This document shows positions 17,738 to 29,700 of a stretch of DNA of 64,000 bases, piece by piece. A model generated the notes under the pieces. That model was not told the DNA's origin. It searched no databases and saw nothing but the letters and a program-made list of their open reading frames with translations. Every line of letters begins with the position of its first letter. Position 1 is the first letter of the stretch. A program made the translations under genes and the position numbers. The DNA is from Allokutzneria oryzae (GTDB taxonomy: Bacteria; Actinomycetota; Actinomycetes; Mycobacteriales; Pseudonocardiaceae), in contig NZ_JBHLZU010000014.1 of assembly GCF_042429765.1 (NCBI RefSeq), positions 124,001 through 188,000 of the forward strand. Reading direction: 5' to 3'.

Positions 17738-20700
17738 ATGGGCGAACAGAACAGTCCCGCCTCTTACGAACAGGAGCGGATCTGGTTCGCCAGCCAATTC
17801 GAGCCGAATTCACCGGCGTACAACATCTCGGCGTCCATGCCACTTCTCGGTATCCGACTGGACACGGAACGCATCGAGAATCTGCTCGGGATCGTGGTGG
17901 CCCGCCACGAGGCACTGCGCACCTCCCTGGCCATCGACGAGCACGGAGCCCTGCGGCAGACGGTCCACGACGAGGTCGAGCTCGACATCGACCACGTGGA
18001 CCTGCGCGGGCGGGAGCGCGGTGAGGCGGAGGCGAAGGCCCACGATCTGCTGCGCGAGCTGAGCCTGCGGCCGATCCCGCTCGACCGGGCTCCCCTGTGG
18101 CGCGCGACGCTGGTGCGGCTGGCCGATGACGACCACTGGCTGCTGTTCGTCGTGCACCACGCGGTGTTCGACGCGGCGTCGAGTGTGTTGTTGCAGGCCG
18201 AGCTGGACGAGCTGTGCGCGGCGGCCGTGGCCGGGCGACCGGCCGAGCTGCCCGCACTGGAGCTGCAATACGCCGACTACGCCGTGAGTCAGCGCGGCGG
18301 TGACCGGACGCGGCAGCTCGCGTACTGGCGCGAGCAGCTGGCCGAGCTGCCCGCCGAGCACGCGCTGCCCACCGACCTGCCCCGCCCGGCGGTGCCGGGG
18401 CGTGAGGCCGCCGCAGTGCCGTTCCGGCTGCCGGAGGGGTTCATCGACCGTGTCGCGGTTGTCGGGCGTCAGCTCCGCGCGACCGCGTTCATGGTCCTGC
18501 TCGCCGCGCATCACGTGCTGCTGGCGCGGCTGTCCGGTGGGACGGACGTGGCGATCGCGGTTCCGACGTCCAGCCGTGACCGGCCGCAGACGCGATCGGT
18601 GATCGGCATGTTCATCGACACCGTGATCGTGCGGGTGCCGCTCCCCCACGAGCTGACCTTCACCGAAGCTGTCGCCCGTGTGCGGGACGCGCTGTTCGAC
18701 GGCATGCGGCACAAGGGGATCTCGTTCCAGGAGCTCGCGGAGGAGTTCAGTGCGAGCGGCGCGGACGGGCTCGGGCGGCTCTCGCGGATCGCGTTCAACT
18801 ACGTGCCGTCCTCCGGGCACGAGTCGATCCACAACGGCTGGGCGCGTGCCGACCTCGCCCTTGAGCTGTCCAATGTGGACGGCTGGCTGCTCTACCGGAC
18901 CGACCTCTTCCAGCGCCACGGCGCCGAGGCGCTGGTGCGGCGCTACCTCGGCCTGCTCACCGCCGCGCTCGACGCTCCGGACACGCGCCTGCGCGACCTC
19001 CCGCTGCACACCGACGCCGAGCTGCGGCAGGTGCTGGAGTGGGGCACGGGCGAGGCGGCGGAACCAGCATCGTCGCTGGCGGATCTGCTTGCGCGCCATG
19101 CGGAGTCGTCACCCACCCGTCCAGCGGTGGAAGCCGCCGACGGCACGCTGACCTACGCCGAGCTGCACGCGAAGGTCGAGCACCTGGCCCAGGTGCTGGT
19201 CGCCCGTGGGATCGGCCCGGAGCGGATCGTCGCGGTTGTCGTACCCCGCTCAGCCGCCTACCTGACGGCCGTGCTGGCGGTGATCAGGGCAGGAGCGGCG
19301 TTCGCGCCGATCGACCCGACGAGCCCGGCCACCCGGATCGCCACAGTGCTCGCGAACACGGCTCCGGCAGCGACACTCGCCCTATCGTCCACAGTGGACA
19401 TTCTGCCACCGGGAACCGATCCGGTCGTGCTGGACGCACTCGACCCGCTTTCGACTGAGACGATCGTGCGTCGTGCCCACCCCGACAATGCCGCATACCT
19501 GTTGCACACCTCGGGTTCGACCGGTGTTCCCAAGGGGGTTGTGGTCACGCACGGCTCGTGGGCGCGGCTCGCGGCGGTGTGGGCCGACCGGCTCGGGCTG
19601 ACCGGCGAGTCGCGAGTCGCACAGCTGGCCTCCTCGTCGTTCGACGCCTCCGTGGCCGAGATCGGCGCGGCGGTGGTCGCGGGCGCGACGCTGGTGATCC
19701 CCAAGGCTACGGTCGCGCCAGCTGGAGAGGGCCTGGCCGAGTGGCTCGACGAACGCGCGGTGACCGAACTGCTGCTGACTCCGACGGTGCTCGCCAGCCT
19801 GCCCGCTGAAGCCCTCGGCAGCGTCCGAACCGTGTTCGTTGGCAGTGAGGCTTGTCCGATCGAACTCGCGGCGCGATGGCACGGGGACGGACGCCGTGTG
19901 GTCAACGCCTACGGCCCCACCGAAGCGACAGTCAGCGCCACGCTGTGGGACTACGAGCCGGGGACTCAGGGACCCGGAGCGCCGATCGGTCATCCGCACC
20001 GGGGTACCCAGGTCTTCGTGCTTGACCGGACGCTGCGACCGGTCCCGCCGGGTGTGACCGGGGAGCTGTACCTCGCGGGTTCGGGTGTCGCGAGGGGGTA
20101 TCTGGGTAGGCCGGGCCTGTCGGCGGAGCGGTTCGTGGCCTGCCCGTTCGGCCAGCCGGGTGCGCGGATGTACCGGTCCGGTGACCTGGCCAGGTGGAGC
20201 CACCACGGGGTGCTGGAGTTCCGTGGCCGGGCCGACGAGCAGGTCAAGGTCAACGGCATCCGGGTGGAACCGGGCGAGGTCGAGGCCGCGTTGACGGCGC
20301 GGCCGGACATCGACAGCGCCGCGGTGGTGCTGCGCGAGCGACGGCTCGTCGCCTACGTTGTCGGCTCCACTGTGGACAGCGATGAAGTGCTGGCGGACCT
20401 GGCTCTTCGCCTGCCCAGTGCCCTCGTTCCCGGTGCGCTGGTCGTGCTGGACGCGCTGCCGACCACTCGCCACGGCAAGCTCGACCGGAACGCGTTGCCC
20501 GCGCCCGTGGTGTCCGCGACACATCGCGCCACCGGCGAAGTTTCGGAGCTGGTGCGGCGGATCTGCTCCTTGGTCGCCGAGGTGCTCGGAGTGGCCGAGG
20601 TCGGGCCGGATGACGGCTTCTTCATGCTGGGCGGGGACAGCATGTCCTCGATCCGGCTGGTGAACCGCGCCCGCAAGGCCGGTCTCGTGTTCACGCCACG

Positions 20701-23700
20701 GGATGTGTTCCGGCGCCGGACCCCCGCGCGGATCGCGGCCGTGACCACCGAGGTCGGCGCTGAGGCGGCCGAGCCTCGCGCGCAGTCGTCCCCGCTCGGC
20801 TCCCCGCGTGGTGAGCGGACGCTGCTGGAGGTGTTCTCCGAGACCGCGCAACGGTTTCCGGAGGCTGCGGCCCTGGACGACGGCACCACGGTGCTGACCT
20901 ACTCGGCACTGGCTGACCGAGCACGGACGCTGGCGGATCGCTTGCGCGAGAACGGGGTCAGCGCGGGTGACCGGGTCGGGGTGCGGATTCCCTCCGGCAC
21001 GGCGGAACTCTACGTCGCGATCCTGGGCGTGCTCGTCGCCGGTGCCGCCTACGTCCCCGTGGACGCCGAGGACCCGGAGGAGCGCGCCGAGCTGGTCTTC
21101 ACCGAAGCCGGGGTCAGCGCCGTGGTGCTGGCGGGCAGCCGCGTGGAGCCGCGCCAGGCGGGCAACGGGCGGGGTGATGAGGCATGGGTCATCTTCACCT
21201 CGGGTTCGACGGGCAAGCCCAAGGGTGTTCCGATCTCCCACGCCGCTGCTGTGTCCTTTGTGGATAGCGAAGCCCGGTTGTTCCGCACCGACGAGCCGCT
21301 CGGCCCCGCCGATCGGGTCCTCGCGGGCCTCTCCGTGGCCTTCGACGGGTCCTGTGAGGAGATCTGGCTGGCCTGGCGCAGCGGCGCGTGCCTGGTCCCC
21401 GCCGCGCGGGAGCTGGTCCACGGCGGCGATCTCGGACCGTGGCTGCGGGAGCGGCGGATCAGCGTGGTCTCGACCGTCCCGGCCCTCGCCGCCGGGTGGG
21501 ACGCGGCGGACCTGGAGCACGTGCGGCTGCTGGTCTTCGGCGGCGAAGCGTGTCCCACGGAGCTGCTCGACCGCTTGGCAGGGCCGAACCGCGAGATCTG
21601 GAACACCTACGGTCCCACGGAGGCCACGGTCGTCGCGACGCTGTGGCGGCACCGGCCCGGCAGGGCCGCGACGGCGACGGCTCCGATCGGCCGCCCCCTG
21701 CCCGGGGTCGGCGCACACGTGCTCGACGCTCGGCTGCGGCGGGCCGCCCCGGGCGAGACCGGTGAGCTGTACCTGACCGGACCCGGGCTCGCCCGCGGCT
21801 ACCTCGGCAGGCCGGGCTTGTCGGCGGAGCGGTTCGTGGCCTGCCCGTTCGGCCCGCCGGGCGCGGTGATGTACCGGACCGGCGACCTCGGTCACGAGGA
21901 CGAGGACGGTTTCCTCCACTTCGCCGGGCGCGCCGACGAGCAGGTCAAGATCCACGGGGTCCGGATCGAGCCCGCCGAGGTCGAAGCCGCGCTCACCACC
22001 GATCCTGCCATCGAGCATGCCGTGGTGGCCGTGCTGGAGGACACGCCCGGCCGACGGCGGCTCGTCGGCTACGTCGTGCCGACCTTGGGGTCCACGGTGG
22101 ACTCCGACCACGTCCTCGCCGGGATCGCCGACCGCCTTCCGAGCGCCTACGTTCCCGCTGACCTCGTTGTCCTGGAACGGATTCCGACGACTCGCAACGG
22201 CAAGACCGACTACGCGGCGCTGCCCGCTCCGGACCGGAGGGCGACGGTCACCACCCGGCCGACGACCCCGGTCGAGCAGCGGCTGTGCCGGGTCTTCGCC
22301 GAGGTCCTCGGGCTCGACGAGGTCGGTGTCGACGACAGCTTCTTCGCGCTGGGCGGGGACAGCCTGCTCGCGATCGCCGTGGTCGCGCGGGCCGGAGCGG
22401 AGGGCCTGCGGTTCACCCCGCACGAGCTGTTCCTGCGCCGGACACCGGCGCGCCTGGCGGCGGTGGCCACCGAACGCCGCGCGCCCGCCGACTTCCCGTT
22501 GCTGTCTTTGAACCAAGCCGAGATCGACGACCTGGTGCGCGACTACCCCGGCCTTGTCGATGTGCTGCCTCTGACGCCGCTGCAACGGGGTTTGGTCTTC
22601 CACGGCAACTACGACGACCAAGCCACCTACCGCGTACAGCTGGCGCTCGAACTCGACGGCGACCTCGAACCGGAGCGACTGCGTTCCGCACTGGACACGG
22701 TGGTCCGCCGGTATCCGAACCTCGGCGCGGCATTCCCGGCCACTCGCGAGGGCCAGCTGGTCCAGGTGATCCCCCAGCACCGCGCGCCCGCATGGCGTGA
22801 GGTCGATCTGCGTGGACTGTCGGAATCCGAAGCCGAGCAGGCTTCCGCCGAGGAGCTGCGGTCACCCCTGGATCTGGCGCGCCCACCGCTGATGCGCGCG
22901 GCCCTGCTGCGGCTGGGCGAAGGGCGTGCCCGGCTGCTGCTGACCATCCACCACGTCCTGCTCGACGGGTGGTCAACGCCCATCCTGACCCGCGAGCTGC
23001 TCGCACTGGCCACCGGCGGTGCCGAGCTGCCGCCCGCGCCCGACCACCGCGAGTACCTGCGGTGGCTGTCCCAGCAGGACCACCCGACCGCGACCAAGGC
23101 GTGGTCCCAGGCGTTGCGGGATCTCGACGGCCCGACCCTGCTCGCGCCGGAGCGGCTGCGTTCCCGCACCGTCCGACCCTCGCAGGTCGCCACGCGGTTG
23201 CCCGCCGAGGCCACGGCGACCCTCCGCGACCGGCTGCGCCGACTGGACTCGACGCTCAACGCCGCCGTGCAGTCCGCGTGGGCGGTCCTGCTGGGCAGGC
23301 TCACCGGGCGCGGGGACGTGGTGTTCGGCACGGCCGTCTCCGGGCGACCGGCGGATCTCGCCGACGCCGACCGGATGGTCGGACTGCTGATCAACACCGT
23401 CCCGGTCCGGGTGCGCTGCTCCCCGCACGAGCCGCTCACCGGACTGCTGCGCCAGGTTCAGGACCAGCAGGCGGACCTCCTGGAGCACCAGCACCTGGGC
23501 CTCACCGAGATCCAGCGCGCCGCCGGGCACGGGGTGCTCTTCGACACCGCGACCGTGGTCGAGACCTACCCGGACCTCGGCGGCCTCGGCCGCGCCGAGA
23601 GCAGCACGGTCGCGGTCTCCGGCTTCGGGCGGCAGGAGTCAACCCACTACACGCTCTACCTGTACGTCATCCCCGGCCGCGAGATCACCGTCGAGCTGGC

Positions 23701-26700
23701 CTACCGGCCCGACGTGATCGACGAGGCCACCGCGACTGAGATCGCTGAGGGCTTCACCAGCCTGTTGGCGGCCATCGCGACCGAGCCCGAGCGGCCGTCC
23801 GGCGCGATCCGGCTGCTCACCGGCGAGCGCCGCGCCGCACTGCTCGCGCCCGGAGTCGGCGGCGAACCGGCCGGGCGGTTCGACCCGGTCACCGCTTCTG
23901 GCCGGGTCGCGGTCCGCGATGCGCGCGGCCAGCTCACCTATGCGGAGCTGGACGCGGCGGCGAACCGGTTGGCGCACCTGCTGATCTCCCACGGCGCCGG
24001 CCCCGACCAGGTTGTGGCGGTGGCGATCCCGCCTTCAGCGGAGTACGTGACCGCGCTGCTGGCGATCACCAGGGCTGGAGCGGCGGTGCTGCCGCTGGAC
24101 CTCAACCATCCCGTGCAGCGTCGGCAGTACATGGCCGAGGACACACGGCCGATGCTCACACTCGGGGAACAGGGGCTGGACCTCTCCGCTTTGGCCGAGC
24201 AGCCCGACACCAGGCCGGTCGAGCGCGCAACGCCCGAGCATCCGGCCTTCCTCTTCTACACCTCGGGTTCCACCGGTGCGCCGAAGGCCGTCGTGACCAC
24301 GCGCGCCGCAGTGGCGAACGCGGTCGCCGCCTTCGTGGACGGCTACCGGCTCGACGAGGGCGCCCGGATGGCACACACCACCTCAGCGGCCTTCGACATC
24401 TCGGTTGCGGAGCTGTTCGCGCCCTTGGCGGCAGGGGCGACGGTGGTGATCCCCGATCCTGAGCTGCCTCGCGCGGGCGCCGAACTCGGAGAGTGGTTGC
24501 GCGAGGCCGAGATCAGCCACGCGCAGCTCGTTCCCACCGTGCTGGGCACGATCCCGGTCGGCTCGGTCGGCGGACTGTCCACAGTGGTCGTTGGCGGGGA
24601 GGCTTGCCCCGGCGAGCTCGCGCAGCGGTGGGGCGAGGGCCGCACGCTGGTCAACGCCTACGGTCCGACCGAGGCGACGATCTGGGCGACGCTGTGGGAC
24701 TACGCGCCCGGCTCCGACGTCGTCGCGCCGATCGGCAGGCCGATGCCGGGGGTGCGCGCGATGGTGCTGGACTCGGCGTTGCGCCCGCTCCCGCCGGGGA
24801 TCACCGGCGAGCTGTACCTGGCCGGAGAGTGCCTGGCGCGGGGGTACGGCGGACGGGCCGGGTTGACCGCCGAGCGGTTCACGGCTTGTCCTCACGGCCC
24901 AGCGGGCGCACGCATGTACCGAACCGGGGACCTGGCGCACTGGGACGCCGAAGGCACGCTGCACTACGACGGCCGCGCGGACGGCCAGCTCAAGATCAAC
25001 GGCGTCCGGGTCGAGCCGGGTGAGATCGAGGCCGCGCTCCTCGCGCAGCCGGGCGTCCGCCAGGCCACGGTGATCACCAACGGGGACAACAAGAACCGGC
25101 TGGTCGCCTACGTCGTGGGCAGCGCGGGACTCGACCGGGCCGCGATCGCCGCCGGTCTGGCCGACCGGCTCCCCCAGGCGCTGCTCCCGCACGCGATCGT
25201 GGCGCTCGACCAGCTGCCCCGGCTGGCCAACGGCAAGATCGACCGCGCCGCGCTCCCCCAGCCGGCCCGTCAGGGCCACCGCCGGCCGCGCACCGTGCAG
25301 GAGACGACGCTGTGCCGGATCTTCGGCGAGATCCTCGGACTGACCGAGGTCGGCGCCGACGACGGTTTCCTGGACTCGGGCGGGGACAGCATCTCCGCCA
25401 TCCAGCTGGTGAGCCGGGCGCGCGCGGCAGGGCTGGAGTTCACCCTGCGCGAGGTGTTCCGCCACGGCACCCCGGCCGGACTGGCCGCCGTGGCACGGGA
25501 ATCGGCGGACTCCGCTCCGGGAACCGGGACCGTGCCGCTCACACCGGTCATGCGGTGGCTGGCCGAGACAGGTGGCCCGATCGACCGGTTCAGCCAGTCG
25601 GCGTTCGTCCACACACCAGCGGGCCTGACCGAAGAACGGCTCACGCAAGCGCTCGGCAAGCTCATCTCGCGGCACGACATGCTGAGGATGCGGCTCGGCG
25701 AAGCGTGGTCGATCGACGTCCAGTCGCACGCCAGGGACTGCTTGCACCGCATCGATATCACGGGTCTCGACGCACAGGACGCCGAGGCACGGATTCGGGC
25801 GGAGGCGGCCGAGGCGGGCGCTGGGCTCGCTCCCGAACGCGGCGAGATCGTGCGGGCCGTCTGGTTCGACGCCGGGCCCTCGCGACGCGGCAGCCTGCTC
25901 TTGGTCGTGCACCACCTCGCCGTGGACATCGTCTCCTGGCAAGTTCTGCTGTCCGACCTCGCCGCCGCGTGCGTAGAACCCGATGTGCCGTTGGCGGACG
26001 TGCCGACCTCGTTCCGTGCCTGGGCCGAACGACTCCACAAGGAGGCTCGGTCGGCAGGGCGGGTCGCGGAGCTGCCGTACTGGAACTCCGTCGTCTCGGA
26101 CACCGGTCCGGCGATCACCACGGGCGAACTCGTCGGCGAGCGTGACACCTTCGGCTCCGCCACGCACCACACCCTGACCCTGCCGGTGGAGACAACCCGC
26201 GCTGTGCTCGGGCCGGTGTGCGCGGCCTTCCACGCCACGGTGGAGGACGTCCTGCTCACAGCGCTCGCGCTCGCCGTCGCCGACTGGCGGGAGCGGAAAG
26301 GATTGCCGCGCAACGCGATCCGTGTCGATGTGGAGGGCCACGGACGGGCGGACCTGGACCGGATGGACCTCACGCGCACGGTCGGCTGGTTCACGAGCAT
26401 GCGTCCGGTGCGGCTGGACCCCGGGCCGCTGCGGTGGGCCGACCTCTGGTCCGGCGGAGCCGACACGGGCGCGTGCCTGCGCCGTGTCAAGGAGCAGGTC
26501 CACTCGGCACCGGGCCAGGGCATCGGCTACGGGCTGCTGCGCTACCTCAACCCGGACACCACGGCCACCCTCGCCGCGGCCCCTGCGGCCCAGGTCGCGT
26601 TCAACTACCTGGGCCGGTTCACTCCGAGCGCCGAGGCGGACTGGGCTCCTGTCGCCGACTACGGTGTCCTGACCGCCGACGTGATCGCGGGCGGCTCCGC

Positions 26701-29700
26701 CAACCGGCAGCCGCTGGGCCATCCCCTGCTGGTCGACGCGCACGTGACCGAGACCCCGGACGGCCCCGTTCTCGGCGCCACGTGGACCTGCGCCCCGGCA
26801 CTGCTGTCCACTGAGGACGTTCAGGATCTCGCGGAGAGCTGGTCGCGGGCGGTGACGGCGCTCGCCGAGCACGGCAGGCAGCCCGGCGCCGGTGGGCACA
26901 CGCCGTCGGACTTCCCGCTGACCCCGATGAGCCAGTCCGATGTGGACAGGCTGTCCACGGAGTATCCGGATCTCACCGACATCCTTCCACTCACGCCACT
27001 GCAACGTGGATTCGTCTTCCACGCCAACCTGGACGGGGCAGACACCGACCTCTACCGGATGCAGCTCACGCTCGACCTCACCGGGGACGTGGATGCTTCG
27101 CGGCTGCGCGCAGCGATCGTCTCGGTGCTGAGGCGGCACCCGCAGCTGCGCGCCGCTTTCCGCACAGTCAGCTCCGGTGATGCGGTCGCCGTTGTTCCCG
27201 CACAAGCAGATCCGGAATGGGCCGAGGTCGATCTGCGCACGGGCGAGCTCGCTGACTCCTACGCCGAGGAGCAGGCACGACGGCCGTTCGACCTGACCCG
27301 GCCACCGTTGCTGCGGGCGCTGCTGCTCCGACTGCCAGAAGGTCGCAGCCGGTTGGTGCTCACCTACCACCACATCCTGATGGACGGGTGGTCGATCCCG
27401 CTGTTGCTGGACGAGATTCGCCGGGGATACGACGGTGACCACCGCGCACCGGCCGTGGAGCTGCGCGACTACATCGACTGGCTCGGCGACCAGGACCGCG
27501 ACGCGGCGGTGCAGGCGTGGCAGCGGGCCCTGCACGGCCTGGCCGGTCCGACGCTGATCTCCGAGCCCCGTGCGAGCACCGTGGCTCCGAACGAGGTCAC
27601 CACATCTCTGTCCACAGAGGACAACGTGCGACTGTCGGCGCGGCTGCGGGAGCTCGGGATCACTCTCAACACCGCCGTCCAAGGCGCGTGGGCGATCCTG
27701 TTGCGCGAGCACACCGGGCGACCGGATGTCGTCTTCGGAGCCACCGTGTCCGGGCGACCGCCGGAGCTGCCGGAGGCGAACGAGTTGATCGGGCTGCTGA
27801 TCAACACGCTCCCGGTGCGGGTGCGCATGACCGCCGGTGAACCGCTCGGCGAGTTTCTGCGGCGGATCCAGCGCGAGCAGGCGGAGCTGTTCGAGCACCA
27901 GCACCTCGACCTGGCCGAGATCCAGCGCCTCGCCGGGCACGGCGAGCTGTTCGACACGGCGACGGTCGTGGAGAACTACGCCCGCGCGGGCGACCTCGGA
28001 ACCGGTGGCCTGGCCATCGAGGGGATCAGCGGACGGGAGGCAACGCACTACACGCTCGACCTGACTGTCCGCCCTGGCAAGGAACTCGGCATCCGGCTGG
28101 CCTACCGCCCCGATGTGGTCACCGAGGCGACCGCGAACGACCTCGCCGAGGCGTTCCGCAGCACCCTGCTGACGATCGCTGACAGCGTTGCCGGACCGGT
28201 GCTGCCCCCGACGCAGACCGTGCCGGAGTGGTTCGAGCGGATCGCCGCAGCCAACGCGCACCGACCCGCGGTCTCCGACGCACGGATCTCCTACACCTAC
28301 GCGGAGTTCGACGCGGCGGCCAACCGGCTGGCGCACCTGCTGGTCTCCCACGGCGCGGGTCCGGAAAGGACGGTCGCGGTCGCGGTGCCACGCGGAGCCG
28401 ACCACGCGCTCGCGATCGTCGCGGTGCTCAAGTCCGGCGCCGCCGTGCTGCCCATCGACATCAACTATCCGCCCGACCGCATCCGGTTCATGCTGTCCGA
28501 CTCCCGGCCGCTGCTCACCTTGGCGCACCAGGACCTGGACACCCCACACCTCAACCTCCTCGCTCCTGGCATCGCCGAAACCCTTGCCGCACAACCACCA
28601 ACGGCACCAAGGACCGATCTGGGACCGCTGAACCCGGCGTTCGTGCTCTACACCTCCGGTTCGACCGGCACTCCGAAGGCGGTGTGCGTCCCGCACGGGG
28701 CGGTCACGCACATGGCGGGCGAGCAGATCAACGGTTTCGGCGTCGATGCGGAGTCCGCAGTCGCCCAGTTGTCCTCGCCGAGCTTCGACGCGGCCGTCTC
28801 CGAGCTGTGCACCGCGTTGCTCTCGGGCGCGCATCTGGTGCTGCCGGGACCGGAGGTGATCCTGGAAGGCGAGTCGCTCGCCGAGTGGGTGACCGAGCAG
28901 GGGATCACTCACGTGCAGCTCGTTCCCGCAGTGCTCGCGACCGTACCCGCGAACGGTCTGCCGGAAGTGCGCACGCTCGTGGTCGGGGGCGAGGCCTGTC
29001 CGGGGACACTGGTGGACACCTGGGCAACGGGGCGCCGGATGGTGAACACCTACGGACCTGCCGAGGCCGCCGACACGGTCACGCTGTGGGGGTGCCGTCA
29101 CGGCTCTGGTCATGCGGTGGCTCCGATCGGCAGTCCGATCCGCAACACCGACGTGTTCGTGCTGGACGACAAGCTGATGCCGGTGGCAGCCGGTGCCGTC
29201 GGCGAGGTCTACGTCGCCGGGCCCGGCCTCGCGCGGGGCTACCTGGGTCGGCCGAGCCTGACCGCGCAACGCTTCACCGCCTGCCCGTTCGGCCCACCGG
29301 GCACGCGGATGTACCGCACCGGCGACCTCGGCCGCTGGGACTCGGCGGGCACGCTGCACTACGAGGGCCGCGTGGACGACCAGCTCAAGGTCAACGGGAT
29401 CAGGATCGAGCCCGGCGAGATCGAGGCTGCGCTGGCCGACCACCCGGACGTCGGCCAGGCCGTGGTGGTCGCGCACGAGGGCCAGCGGCTGATCGGCTAC
29501 CTCGTCCCGGCACCGGCGGCGGCGCTGGACCCGGCGGAGGTCCGCGCGGATCTGGCTCAGCGGCTCCCCGCTCACCTCGTGCCGGCGGCACTGCTCGTGC
29601 TGGCGCAGATCCCCCGCACCGCCAACGGGAAGATCGACCGCGCCGCGCTGCCGAAGCCGAAGCCCGCCAGGTGCAGGCAGGCAGCACCGCCCGCCAGCCG

